From assembly GCA_902362865.1 (NCBI GenBank), contig CABIYE010000009.1:15935-79934 (forward strand): DNA of 64,000 nt, read 5' to 3'. This document shows positions 1 through 8,099 of this stretch, piece after piece (position 1 is the stretch's first letter; the number at the start of each line of letters is the position of its first letter). This DNA comes from Clostridiaceae bacterium (GTDB lineage: Bacteria; Bacillota; Clostridia; Lachnospirales; Lachnospiraceae). The position numbers were made by a program, and so were the translations under genes. The notes under the pieces were generated by a model. That model was not told where the DNA came from. It worked only from the letters and a program-made list of their open reading frames with translations, and searched no databases.

Positions 1-485
1 AGATTATGGATGAATATACGCAGGTTGTTGTACTGGGTACGGGAGATTCTGTTTATGAAGATTCTTTCCGTTATTATGAAAATGCCTATAAGGGAAATGT
101 ATGCTCTAATATCATGTATGATGAGACGAGAGCGCATAAGATTTATGCAGGTGCAGATGCGTTTCTTGTACCGTCTCAGTTTGAGCCTTGCGGATTGACA
201 CAGTTAATAGCCATGCATTATGGTACAGTGCCGATTGTGCGTGAGACAGGCGGATTAAAGGATACGGTAGAGCCTTATAATATGTTTAGTAATACAGGAA
301 ATGGATTTACGTTTGACCGATATGAATCCGGATTGCTGTTGGATGCCATTAACAGGGCGAAGACGCTGTATTTTACAGAGCGCGAATGCTGGGATGAGAT
401 GGTCCGGAGAGATATGGACAAGAACTTTTCCTGGGACAATGCCGCGAAACAGTATAAAGATCTGTATCTGGAGCTGACCTGGTAA
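1..485 (+). CDS. glgA: Glycogen synthase, C-terminal part (5' truncated by window edge)
   Basis: Only the C-terminal ~160 residues are in the window; the reading frame is open from the first base. The fragment has the GT5 glycogen/starch synthase signature FEPCGLTQLIAMHYGTVPIV followed by RETGGLKDTV, the nucleotide-sugar binding part of the second Rossmann domain. A KNFSWDNAAKQYKDLY-type C-terminal helix follows, typical of GlgA. The enzyme extends alpha-1,4-glucan from ADP-glucose in the cytosol. It is followed by a clear intrinsic terminator, so it is the last gene of its transcription unit. The call is secure; start and upstream context are outside the window. Confidence 0.95.
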   Translation, partial: IMDEYTQVVVLGTGDSVYEDSFRYYENAYKGNVCSNIMYDETRAHKIYAGADAFLVPSQFEPCGLTQLIAMHYGTVPIVRETGGLKDTVEPYNMFSNTGNGFTFDRYESGLLLDAINRAKTLYFTERECWDEMVRRDMDKNFSWDNAAKQYKDLYLELTW

Positions 486-516
486 GGGCAGAACAATAAA
501 ATAATTTGTATGAAAG

Positions 517-563
517 AAAAAGATATCTGACAAGTAGTTTATGCTTGCAGATATCTTTTTTTC
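517..563 (+). terminator. Intrinsic terminator after glgA
   Basis: A 13-bp stem (arms AAAAAGATATCTG and CAGATATCTTTTT) encloses a loop that contains a second short pairing (CAAG/CTTG), and the 3' arm runs into seven T. It lies between glgA and the convergent LysR gene, and its A-rich 5' side means it could work in both directions. Confidence 0.85.
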
Positions 564-597
564 TTTTGGATTTGAACCTCAAATCAGCCGTAATGCC

Positions 598-1491
598 TCA
601 TGTCTGTTGGGAAAGAGTCAGTTCCCGTATCATCTTGCGTGATAGACTGATGAAAGCTTTTGCGGCAATAGAAAGAGTCCGTTCTGATAAAATGCCAATC
701 CCAAGCGTTCGTATTGTACATGGCGATACAGGGATTTTTCTGACATTATCATGCCCTTCCAGAAACATGCCAGGCAGCAGACTGACGCCGAGATTATTTG
801 CTACCATAGGGACGATGGTATGGTCGTCACGGCATTGAAAACTGACAATTGGGGAAGCACCGGCTTGTTCCATGGCCTGGGTAACGTCATAATCGACACC
901 GCTTTCGGATGCAATAAATGGATAATCCGAAAATGCTGATAATGGAAAAGTTTCTAGATACTCTTCCGGCAGTACCAGTTCTTTCGACGTAATCGCATAC
1001 AGAGGGTCTCGCGCCAAGGAAATAAACTTGTAGTTTGGATGTTTCCGCCAGCTCAAAAAGCCGAAATCAATTTGTCCTTCCGTAAGCCATTGTTCGATAT
1101 CTTGCATTCCGCCCTCGCGGATGCGGATGGTAATGCTGGGATACATTTGCTGAAATTGCTGAATGATAGGCGGAAGCCATTGCGAGGCTACGCTGCAGTA
1201 GGTGCCGATACAGATAGAACCACGCTGCAGCCCGAGGATAGAGTCTACAATCTCGTCCATCCGGTTATAGTGAGAGATGACAAGCCGGATATAAGGCATC
1301 AGCATCTCTCCATCGCTGGTAAGTTCTACACCGCGTTTCGTCCGCTTGAGCATGGAGATTCCTAATTCGGTTTCCAGCTTGCTGATAGCATGGCTGACGC
1401 CGGACTGTGTATATCCCATTCGTTCTGCGCTTGCTGTCAGATTCTTCGTATCTGCAATATCACACAGTAAAGCGAGTTTGCTAATATCCAA
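598..1491 (-). CDS. LysR-family transcriptional regulator next to prd operon
   Basis: 297 residues. The N-terminal winged helix-turn-helix (residues ~1-60, with NLTASAERMGYTQSGVSHAI and ISKLETELG) is followed by a LysR substrate-binding fold (residues ~90-290). Length matches the family. It is transcribed away from prdC across a 228-bp shared control region, the usual LysR arrangement with its target. In Clostridioides difficile the prd genes are controlled by a sigma-54 activator, PrdR; I see no sigma-54 activator here, so a LysR protein may have that job in this organism. That role is inference from gene arrangement only. Confidence 0.9.
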   Translation of the reverse strand: MDISKLALLCDIADTKNLTASAERMGYTQSGVSHAISKLETELGISMLKRTKRGVELTSDGEMLMPYIRLVISHYNRMDEIVDSILGLQRGSICIGTYCSVASQWLPPIIQQFQQMYPSITIRIREGGMQDIEQWLTEGQIDFGFLSWRKHPNYKFISLARDPLYAITSKELVLPEEYLETFPLSAFSDYPFIASESGVDYDVTQAMEQAGASPIVSFQCRDDHTIVPMVANNLGVSLLPGMFLEGHDNVRKIPVSPCTIRTLGIGILSERTLSIAAKAFISLSRKMIRELTLSQQT

Positions 1492-1579
1492 AATATATTC
1501 CTCCTTTCAAAAAAATCGAAAAAACAGCGTGTATATCCTGTTATGAAAGTTTTGCATGTTAAGGATTAAACACTGTCAG

Positions 1580-1608
1580 TTTATTAATAACACATTTTCT
1601 AATATAAT
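1580..1608 (+). promoter_or_regulatory. prdC: Putative sigma-A promoter for prd operon
   Basis: TTTATT, a 17-base spacer and a perfect TATAAT (1603-1608) lie in the lysR-prdC divergent region. The -35 is weak, which would suit an activator-dependent promoter. An imperfect dyad TTATG-N9-CATAA at 1658-1676 has the T-N11-A form of LysR sites. No -24/-12 sigma-54 element was seen in 1492-1719. Confidence 0.5.
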
Positions 1609-1719
1609 ACAAGCAGATGGTAAAAATAAACAAAAGATAAGGCATATATATAATTTATTATGTGCACAATGCATAAATAAAAGCTATTTATAAGAATGTC
1701 TTATAGAAAGGAGGAATAA

Positions 1720-3015
1720 GTGCTGGAATATGTTTTTCCGTTAAAACAGCACGTAGGAGTAGCGTGCGAGCCTGTTGTGACGACGGGTGAAGAAGTAAAG
1801 CGTGGACAACTGATTGCTGAAAAACCGGAAAATGCACTGGGCAGCCCGATATACTCCAGCATATGCGGGAAAGTCACTGCCGTGGGAGAGACGCAGATTA
1901 CCATAGAGGAAGCGGGAACGGACTTTGGTAAGTACGAACCATTAAAAGGAACGACTCCCCGGGAACTGATTGCAGAATCCGGTCTGGTTGGACTTGGCGG
2001 TGCAGGTTTTCCAACCTCTGTTAAATTGAATGTTCAATTTAAGGATGAAGGATATGTAATTGTAAACGCAGCCGAGTGTGAACCCATTCTCTCGCACAAT
2101 ATTGCCAGAATTGAAAAAGAACCTGAAAAGCTGCTAAAGGGGCTTGAAATTGTGATGGAGCTTACCGGGGCAAAAAAGGGAATTGTAGCAATCAAGGAAA
2201 TTCACAAAGAGGCTATTGAAAAAATTAAAAAAGTAAATAGCAATGCAGCTATTTCTGTATTTCCACTGGAGAATATCTATCCAATGGGTGAGGAACGGGC
2301 GGTTCTGAGAGAAACACTGGGGATTCTTCTGGAGCCTGAACAGCTTCCTATGGCCGCAAATGCAGTGGTAATTAATGCAGAAACCATATATCGTCTGCGG
2401 GAAGCTGTGGAAGAGAAGAAGCCGCTCATCGATAAGGATATGACCGTTGCAGGCAAGTTGAAGGAAAATGCCTCCATCCATGTGCTTTTAGATGTACCGA
2501 TTGGAACAAAAGTGTCGAAGGTTATCGAAGAGGCCGGAGGTTTGGGAGCCGAATATGGAGAGCTGATTATGGGCGGGCCATTTACCGGAAAAAGAACAGA
2601 GCTGGATGCTCCGGTGGTAAAAACAACAGGCGGTATTATTGCGGCTGAAACTTTTATGCCAGGGCCTGAGAAAATCGGCCTTCTGGTCTGTGCCTGTGGA
2701 GCAGATAAGGAACGCCTCGAACAGCAGGCGGCAAGTATGGGGTCAGAGGTTGTAGGCGTAGAATATTGTAAACAGGCGAAACAAGTAAAGACAGCACGTA
2801 AATGTGAAAATCCGGGCAGATGTCCGGGACAGGTGCAGAAAGTAATGGCGCTTAAGAAGGCAGGCGCCCAGGCAGTTTTGATTAGTAACTGTACAGACTG
2901 CAGCAACACGGTAATGTCCTGTGCTCCGCAGTTAAAACTGCCGGTATATCATTGTACGGACGGAGCAATGCGTTCCGTTAATTATAAAATGATAAGAAGA
3001 TTTAGAAAAGAATAA
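1720..3015 (+). CDS. prdC: PrdC, RnfC-like electron-transfer protein of proline reductase
   Basis: 431 residues, beginning with GTG 6 bases after AAGGAGGAATAA. An N-terminal RnfC barrel-sandwich segment (PLKQHVGVAC, residues ~8-60) precedes the NADH-binding-like motif GLVGLGGAGFPTSVKL (~88-103) and a Cys-rich C-terminal tail (CENPGRCPGQ, NCTDCSNTV). PrdC is thought to pass electrons to D-proline reductase, possibly linked to the Rnf complex. In C. difficile PrdC is annotated as a selenoprotein; here no in-frame TGA is needed and the C-terminal region uses Cys codons. It is the first gene of the operon, 13 bases ahead of prdA. Confidence 0.93.
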   Translation: MLEYVFPLKQHVGVACEPVVTTGEEVKRGQLIAEKPENALGSPIYSSICGKVTAVGETQITIEEAGTDFGKYEPLKGTTPRELIAESGLVGLGGAGFPTSVKLNVQFKDEGYVIVNAAECEPILSHNIARIEKEPEKLLKGLEIVMELTGAKKGIVAIKEIHKEAIEKIKKVNSNAAISVFPLENIYPMGEERAVLRETLGILLEPEQLPMAANAVVINAETIYRLREAVEEKKPLIDKDMTVAGKLKENASIHVLLDVPIGTKVSKVIEEAGGLGAEYGELIMGGPFTGKRTELDAPVVKTTGGIIAAETFMPGPEKIGLLVCACGADKERLEQQAASMGSEVVGVEYCKQAKQVKTARKCENPGRCPGQVQKVMALKKAGAQAVLISNCTDCSNTVMSCAPQLKLPVYHCTDGAMRSVNYKMIRRFRKE

Positions 3016-3028
3016 GGAGGAATCAAAA

Positions 3029-4810
3029 ATGTCAATTACACAAGAAACATTGCAGCAGCATTTAAAAGATCCGGCAATCTTTTGCTGCAGAAGAGAAAAA
3101 GGCCTTGTAATCAGTGCGGCAGACTTAGAGGATCCGAGCCTGTTTGACGATATGGTTGAAGCAGGGCTTTTGACACTGAGTGATGATGGCCTGCGCATTG
3201 AACAGGTTATCGGCAGTACTCTTCTTACAGATGTCGAGGCGCTCACACCTATTACAAGAGACGTACTTGACAAAATAAACGAAGTAGAAGAGGAAACAGC
3301 GGCGGCTCCGGAAGAAGAGAAAGAAGCTCCGGCAGCACCGGTTGCAAAAAGTGCAGTAGGAGGTAATGGAATGATTCATATTGAAATCGGAAAAGCAGAA
3401 AAATTTGAGGGATTAACACTGGATGTACCGGTATTTGCAGGAACAGCTCCGGCTCCGGCAGCTCCGGCTCCGGAACAGGCACCTAATGCAGGAGAAAAGA
3501 CAGTAATCCGCAATCTTGTAAAGAAACACATCAAAATCAATGATGTAAAGCTTGGAAATGAGACATCTATTAAGGATGGCATTATTACAATTAATAAGGA
3601 TATTGTAAAAGATGCGGTAAAGGAAGATGCTCTGTGTAAGAGCCTTGAACTTGAAGTGATTCATCCTAATGAGAGGCATATCTATACAGAAACGATTATG
3701 GATGTATGCCCAATCGCTACAAAAGTAGAAGGAGAACTTGGGGAAGGCATTACGAAGGTTGTTGACGGTGTTGTATTTATGCTGACGGGTGTAGATGAAG
3801 ATGGCGTTCAGGTTCATGAATTTGGATCTTCTGAGGGATATCTTGATGAGAAGATGTTCTTTGGACATCCCGGCTGTGCTGATGAGAACGATATTATTAT
3901 CCGCTGTCATGCTGTAATTGAGAGATTGTCCGGTATGACACGTCCGGGTCCATTTGCAGCTCACAAATGCCAGGATTATATTGTTCAGGCAGTCCGCGAA
4001 CAGTTGAAAGGATACGAGGGAGAAGTTGTTCGTGAAGAGATTTGTGAAGATGTGCGCCGTGTAGGAAATCCGCGTGTTGTATTAGTAAAAGAAATTATGG
4101 GACAGGGTGCTATGCATGATAATGTTATCTGCCCGACAGAGCCTTGTGGTATCCAGGGTGGACAGAAGAACGTAGACTGCGGTAATGTGCCGATTATTCT
4201 GACCCCGAATCAGGTAAGAGATGGTTCGATTCATGCATTGACCTGTATTGGGCCTGCTACTAAAGAGATGACCCGCCACTATATCCGTGAACCACTGGTA
4301 GAGGGACTTGCGGCAGATGAAGAGCTTGATCTTGTAGGAGTAATCTGCATTGGTTCTCCACAGGTTAATGATGAGAAGCTTTGGGTATCAGAAAGACTTG
4401 GTTCTCTTCTTGAGGCTATGGATCTGGATGGCTGTATCATCACAACAGAAGGATTTGGAAATAACCATATTGATTTCATTCAGCATATCGGTCAGGCCGG
4501 CAAGAGAGATATTCCGGTTGTTGGCGTTTCATTCTGTGCATACCAGGGACAGCTTGTTGTTGGAAATGAGTATGCTACGGCGATGGTTGAAGAGAACATG
4601 GATAAGGGCGGTTTTGAAAATGATATTGCAGGATGCTCCTGCGTAACACCGGAAGTAGCTGCACGTGCTATTCAGATGCTTAAGAATAGAATGGCGGGTG
4701 TTGAAATCAAACCGGCTGAAAAGAAATGGAATAATGATATCATTAATAACAATAATAAGATTTTAGGTCTCCCGGAGACAAAACTTGTAGAAAGCGGAAC
4801 TTTACACTAA
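3029..4810 (+). CDS. prdA: D-proline reductase proprotein PrdA
   Basis: 593 residues, start after AAGGAGGAATC. In characterised enzymes PrdA is cut autocatalytically at a Cys to yield a 45-kDa-type chain and a pyruvoyl-bearing small chain; the pyruvoyl group binds proline. The expected processing Cys is visible as Cys406 (TGT at 4244-4246) in the context RDGSIHALTCIGPATKEMTRH. A low-complexity Ala/Pro/Glu hinge occupies residues ~90-160. Downstream chain motifs include TTEGFGNNHIDF and VSFCAYQGQLV. Reaction: D-proline to 5-aminovalerate, the reductive half of Stickland fermentation. The stop codon TAA overlaps the next start by one base. Confidence 0.95.
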   Translation: MSITQETLQQHLKDPAIFCCRREKGLVISAADLEDPSLFDDMVEAGLLTLSDDGLRIEQVIGSTLLTDVEALTPITRDVLDKINEVEEETAAAPEEEKEAPAAPVAKSAVGGNGMIHIEIGKAEKFEGLTLDVPVFAGTAPAPAAPAPEQAPNAGEKTVIRNLVKKHIKINDVKLGNETSIKDGIITINKDIVKDAVKEDALCKSLELEVIHPNERHIYTETIMDVCPIATKVEGELGEGITKVVDGVVFMLTGVDEDGVQVHEFGSSEGYLDEKMFFGHPGCADENDIIIRCHAVIERLSGMTRPGPFAAHKCQDYIVQAVREQLKGYEGEVVREEICEDVRRVGNPRVVLVKEIMGQGAMHDNVICPTEPCGIQGGQKNVDCGNVPIILTPNQVRDGSIHALTCIGPATKEMTRHYIREPLVEGLAADEELDLVGVICIGSPQVNDEKLWVSERLGSLLEAMDLDGCIITTEGFGNNHIDFIQHIGQAGKRDIPVVGVSFCAYQGQLVVGNEYATAMVEENMDKGGFENDIAGCSCVTPEVAARAIQMLKNRMAGVEIKPAEKKWNNDIINNNNKILGLPETKLVESGTLH

Positions 4811-5256
4811 TGAAAATGGATTACGTGATTAACCCTGTAAAGATGGGCGGTCTGGTGAAAGAGGTATCAGGGGAAAGGATAAAGGTTCATCTGCATGGAA
4901 GACTGGGAGTAATCAAGATTCCAAGAAGCCTGATTATCAGCGAGGTTCCAATTGAAGCCGGACATGAGATGGAGTTTTACTTCAGTTATATTCAGGTCGT
5001 GGAAAAACCCTACGATTATGATGCGTCAGATATGACGCCGGATCATGAACCGGAACCATGTTTGCTTGGGGGAAAAATTACAGAGGTAAATGATACTGCC
5101 ATAGAAGTGGCAGTCATGAATAATCTTGGAAGTGTTGCCGTACCGCGCCGTTGGGTATTTACCCCGATTGTGCTGGAAAAAGGACAGGATGTTGAGTTCT
5201 ATTTTAGCTGCATGAAGGTGATTGGGAAGCGTGACATTCCGGCAGAAATGATTTAA
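4810..5256 (+). CDS. CBO2463/CBO2479-type two-repeat protein in prd operon
   Basis: 148 residues. Two copies of a ~60-residue beta-rich unit are visible: one around residues 10-65 (GGLVKEVSGERIKVHLHGRLG ... EMEFYFSYIQV) and one around 85-140 (GGKITEVNDTAIEVAVMNNLG ... DVEFYFSCMKV). This matches a family known from clostridial prd clusters by the domain name CBO2463/CBO2479; its function is not established. Translational coupling to prdA (1-base overlap) and position ahead of prdB suggest a role in assembly or processing of the reductase, which is inference. Its start has no strong Shine-Dalgarno of its own. Confidence 0.8.
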   Translation: MKMDYVINPVKMGGLVKEVSGERIKVHLHGRLGVIKIPRSLIISEVPIEAGHEMEFYFSYIQVVEKPYDYDASDMTPDHEPEPCLLGGKITEVNDTAIEVAVMNNLGSVAVPRRWVFTPIVLEKGQDVEFYFSCMKVIGKRDIPAEMI

Positions 5257-5268
5257 GGAGGAAAGACC

Positions 5269-5994
5269 ATGAAATTAACAACTAAGGAAGGATTACAGTC
5301 CGAAATTTTTGTACCGGTTACACCAAAACCGGTGTTTACAGAATTAAAGAAGCCATTGAATGTGTGCAAGGTTGCATTTATTACAGCAGGTGGTATTCAC
5401 AAAAAAGACCAGAAACCGTTTAATACATCTGGTGACTTCTCTTATCGTACCATTGAGTTTAACACACCGTCCGAACAGTTAATGGTTACGCATGGTGGAT
5501 TTGATAACTCAGATATTAATAAAGATGTAAATGCGATGTTCCCAATCGACCGTCTGCATGAACTTGTTGAAGAAGGGTTCATCGGCTCTCTTTCAGATGA
5601 GACTTATACCTTTATGGGCGGCGGCGGAAATGTTGAGAAATTTACAAATGAGACAGGACCGGAGATTGCCCGCAAATTAAAAGCGCAGGGTGTTGATATT
5701 GTGCTTTGTACAGGCGGATGCGGAACCTGCCACCGTTCTGCTACTATTGTAACAAGGTGCTGTGAGGCAGAGGGAATGAGCTGTGTAGTTATCGCTGCGC
5801 TTCCTCCGATTGCAAGACAGCAGGGTGCGCCAAGAATTACAGCGCCGCATGTACCGATTGGCTCCAATGCAGGTGAGCCGAATAATATTCCAATGCAGAC
5901 AGCAATCATCAAAGAGTCTCTGGAGTGGGTTCGTGATTGCCCGAGCTTTAACCAGACAAAAGTGCTGCCATATGAATATCGTCATAATGTATAA
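5269..5994 (+). CDS. prdB: D-proline reductase subunit PrdB, Cys form (no selenocysteine)
   Basis: 241 residues, start 7 bases after AAGGAGGAAAG. PrdB supplies the redox-active selenol/thiol that attacks the pyruvoyl-bound proline. In Clostridium sticklandii and C. difficile the catalytic residue near position 151-152 is selenocysteine encoded by TGA. Here the equivalent site is Cys151 in VLCTGGCGTCHRSATI, encoded by TGC at 5719-5721, making a plain CxxC with Cys154. This is therefore a selenium-independent version, or one from a lineage without the Sec machinery. The rest of the protein keeps the family pattern (ITAGGIHKKDQKPFN, FNTPSEQLMVTHGGFD). Confidence 0.93.
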   Translation: MKLTTKEGLQSEIFVPVTPKPVFTELKKPLNVCKVAFITAGGIHKKDQKPFNTSGDFSYRTIEFNTPSEQLMVTHGGFDNSDINKDVNAMFPIDRLHELVEEGFIGSLSDETYTFMGGGGNVEKFTNETGPEIARKLKAQGVDIVLCTGGCGTCHRSATIVTRCCEAEGMSCVVIAALPPIARQQGAPRITAPHVPIGSNAGEPNNIPMQTAIIKESLEWVRDCPSFNQTKVLPYEYRHNV

Positions 5995-6051
5995 AAATCT
6001 GGCTTGTGCGGATGGAATTTAGAATTACCAACTCTACCGGACATTGACCTA

Positions 6052-6079
6052 GGGAGACTGCCGGGGATGGCAGTCTCCT
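6052..6079 (+). other. Perfect intercistronic hairpin between prdB and prdE
   Basis: An 11-bp stem (core arms GGAGACTGCC and GGCAGTCTCC) with a 6-base loop sits in the 130-base prdB-prdE gap. There is no T-run, so it is not an intrinsic terminator. It could be an RNA processing or stability element that sets the ratio of prdAB to prdED. Its role is not shown by the sequence. Confidence 0.7.
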
Positions 6080-6124
6080 TAAGTTATAGCCGGATTTATT
6101 CTGCGTTAAGAAAGGAGGAAGAAG

Positions 6125-6628
6125 ATGGGATTAGGACCAAGTATTAAAATGACTACCCTGCATCATTATAGATGCCCGCTGACAGAAGCGCTTGCTAAGG
6201 AAAAGGACATTGAATTTACAGGGATTATTGTAGACGGAGTATCGGAAGTATGTGATGATAAGATTTACACAGCGAAGCGCGTGGGAGATATGGCACAAAT
6301 GCTGCGTGCCGATGCGGCAATTGTAGCAATTGATGCATGGGGAAATCATCATGTAGACTTCGTTAATGTGATTGAACAATTGGGAATTCGGGGAATTCCG
6401 AGTGTCGGGCTTAGTTATATAGCAAGACAGGGGCGCCTGGTATGCACAAACCAGTATGTAGATTGTGTTATTGATTTCAACAAAAGTGAATCGGGGTATG
6501 AATCCTGTGTTGTAGGTGAAAATAATCTGACAGATTATGATGCTATGAAAGCTGTTGCACTTGTAAAAAATAAATTGCGGAAAGCAGGAAAGCCTGTATC
6601 TGAGACAGAACTGACAGGTGAAGAATAG
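6125..6628 (+). CDS. prdE: PrdE, paralogue of the PrdA small chain
   Basis: 167 residues, start 6 bases after AAAGGAGGAAGAAG. The sequence aligns with the C-terminal (pyruvoyl-bearing) part of PrdA: compare AIDAWGNHHVDFVNVIEQLG and LSYIARQGRLVCTNQY here with TTEGFGNNHIDFIQHIG and VSFCAYQGQLVVGNEY in PrdA. It starts downstream of the processing Cys, so it cannot form a pyruvoyl group by the same cleavage. Proteins of this kind (PrdE/PrdD) accompany the reductase in other clostridia with no proven function. Located between prdB and prdD on the same strand. Confidence 0.85.
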   Translation: MGLGPSIKMTTLHHYRCPLTEALAKEKDIEFTGIIVDGVSEVCDDKIYTAKRVGDMAQMLRADAAIVAIDAWGNHHVDFVNVIEQLGIRGIPSVGLSYIARQGRLVCTNQYVDCVIDFNKSESGYESCVVGENNLTDYDAMKAVALVKNKLRKAGKPVSETELTGEE

Positions 6629-6643
6629 AAACTGCGAAGATTA

Positions 6644-7375
6644 GTGAGAAAAGATTTTGCGGTGACATCAGTAGAATTTGGGGACAGAACGGAAATTGAC
6701 CGAGGAATCTTAAGAATTCGTAAAGGCATTGAAAAAGCTTTTCTTTCTCAGGAAAAACGCATCAAGGATATAAAAGTAAGCATTCTTCGTCCCGGTGAAA
6801 ATGATTTCTTTGTCAATTCTAATTTGGATTATTCACCGATTGCATGTAAAGTACGCGGTGAACTGGGAGAAGGCGTAACGCATCTGCTTACCGGAGTTAC
6901 CGTTATGCTTACCGGAGTAGAAGATGGAAGCGGCTTCCAGCCGTCTAATATTGGATCATCAGAAGGAATCTTCAAAAATCAGGTTGTATTAGACCGGGCG
7001 GGAACACCTGCGTCTGATGATTACATTCTGCATGTAGACATCCTTTTTGAAGAAGGAGAAGGAAGGACGGCAGAAGGAATTATGGCGGCTCACCGCATAA
7101 CGGATAGAATTGTGCAGGAAATTCGCAAAGAGTTGGCTGGTTTGGAGAATATGAAATATACAAGGGAAGAGTTCTATGATGTTGCCAGACCCGGAAGACG
7201 TAAAGTCATTCTTGTAAAGATTGTTTCTGGTCTGGGAAATATGTACGATACTGCAATGTTTCCATATGAACCGGGAGGCTTCTTAGGCGCTCATAATATG
7301 ATGGATTCTAAAAATATTCCCTATATGATTACTCCGAATCAGTGTCGGGATGGGGTCATACATTCGCTGTTATAG
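6644..7375 (+). CDS. prdD: PrdD, paralogue of the PrdA large chain
   Basis: 243 residues from a GTG start; the frame is open back to 6629 and a CTG at 6632, ten bases after AGGTGA, is an alternative start, so the N-terminus is uncertain. It parallels the PrdA large chain (CKVRGELGEGVTHLLTG, IGSSEGIF, AAHRITDRIV, ITPNQCRDGVIHSLL). It stops exactly where PrdA has the processing Thr-Cys, so PrdE and PrdD together look like a PrdA copy split at the cleavage site and missing the Cys. Last gene of the prd unit, followed by a terminator. Confidence 0.85.
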   Translation: MRKDFAVTSVEFGDRTEIDRGILRIRKGIEKAFLSQEKRIKDIKVSILRPGENDFFVNSNLDYSPIACKVRGELGEGVTHLLTGVTVMLTGVEDGSGFQPSNIGSSEGIFKNQVVLDRAGTPASDDYILHVDILFEEGEGRTAEGIMAAHRITDRIVQEIRKELAGLENMKYTREEFYDVARPGRRKVILVKIVSGLGNMYDTAMFPYEPGGFLGAHNMMDSKNIPYMITPNQCRDGVIHSLL

Positions 7376-7400
7376 AATTCTTCCTGCATGAGAAAGAAGG

Positions 7401-7430
7401 AAAGATTGCGCATTTGCGCAATCTTTTTGC
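7401..7430 (+). terminator. Intrinsic terminator after prd operon
   Basis: Perfect 11-bp stem AAAGATTGCGC / GCGCAATCTTT with a 4-base loop, followed by further T. It also closes the convergent small gene on the other strand. Confidence 0.9.
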
Positions 7431-7437
7431 ATAGAAA

Positions 7438-7641
7438 TTATGAATATTGTCCGTTATCCGTTTTGTTGGAAATTTTATTCCGTTTCCCGGGCAAATCAAT
7501 CTCAGGAATGTTGGCGTCATCGTAGATATCTGTAACAGGTTTTTTGGGTGAAGGAAGAGAGGAATCCTGGTAAACGAAAGATTCCCGGTTCCCTTCATAG
7601 GCATCCTTTGTCTTAGTATAATCGGTTGTTTTGTTTTTCAT
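7438..7641 (-). CDS. Small hydrophilic protein of unknown function
   Basis: 67 residues. The chosen ATG is preceded by AAGGAG at good spacing on the minus strand; a TTG three codons upstream is less likely. The protein is rich in Lys, Asp, Asn and Pro (KTTDYTKTKDAYEGNRES, SLPSPKKPVTDIYDD) with no Cys, no hydrophobic segment and no motif I recognise. It probably lacks a stable globular core. It converges on the prd terminator and is divergent from the acylphosphatase gene. Coding status rests on the ribosome binding site and its clean intergenic placement; moderate confidence. Confidence 0.55.
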   Translation of the reverse strand: MKNKTTDYTKTKDAYEGNRESFVYQDSSLPSPKKPVTDIYDDANIPEIDLPGKRNKISNKTDNGQYS

Positions 7642-7704
7642 GTAGATCAACTCCTTCTGGCTTAGGATGTGCGGGTTTTTAGTAAAATATGCATTTCATA
7701 AGTC

Positions 7705-7733
7705 TTTACACTATTCAAAGAAATCATTATAAT
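7705..7733 (+). promoter_or_regulatory. Sigma-A promoter for acylphosphatase gene
   Basis: TTTACA, a 17-base spacer and TATAAT (7728-7733). A start point near 7740 would place the first ATG (7751) almost at the 5' end, which supports the later start at 7772. Confidence 0.75.
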
Positions 7734-7771
7734 ATAAGTGATACTATCCTATGGGGAAGGATGAACGAAAA

Positions 7772-8080
7772 ATGAGTTTTGATGGGATAAGAAGAATGGA
7801 AGAAGGAAAACCAGAGATTGTCAGAAAACAATATACATTTACCGGGCGGGTGCAGGGTGTGGGTTTCAGGTACAGCGCGCAGTATCTTGCACAGGGACTT
7901 GGCGTAACCGGATGGGTGAAAAATGAATGGAATGGAACGGTGATTATGGAAGCCCAGGGGGAGAAGGAGCAGTTGGACCGGCTGGTTCAGCTGCTCAGGA
8001 AAAGGAGCTTTATCCGCATTGACTATGTGGCGGAGCTTACAGTTCCTGTACAGTCAGAACTGGGATTTCACGTACGTTAA
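7772..8080 (+). CDS. acyP: Acylphosphatase
   Basis: 102 residues from ATG 7772, preceded by GGAAGGATGA. The family phosphate-binding signature is GRVQGVGFRYSAQYLA (catalytic Arg in GFRY) and the second signature GWVKNEWNGTVIMEAQG carries the conserved Asn. Hydrolyses acyl phosphates such as acetyl phosphate. The core is ~90 residues, so there are ~20 extra N-terminal residues that are not conserved in the family; the mature start could be one of two later ATGs. Monocistronic, with its own promoter, convergent with the TetR gene. Confidence 0.88.
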   Translation: MSFDGIRRMEEGKPEIVRKQYTFTGRVQGVGFRYSAQYLAQGLGVTGWVKNEWNGTVIMEAQGEKEQLDRLVQLLRKRSFIRIDYVAELTVPVQSELGFHVR

Positions 8081-8099
8081 TATAGTGGGGATGATGGTA

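Noticed and set aside
3413..3964. 183-codon minus-strand frame opposite prdA
   Set aside because: Shadow frame within prdA, no start signal or family resemblance.
6052..6079. SECIS element for selenocysteine
   Set aside because: It lies after the prdB stop codon and no in-frame TGA precedes it; bacterial SECIS elements sit just downstream of the UGA inside the gene.
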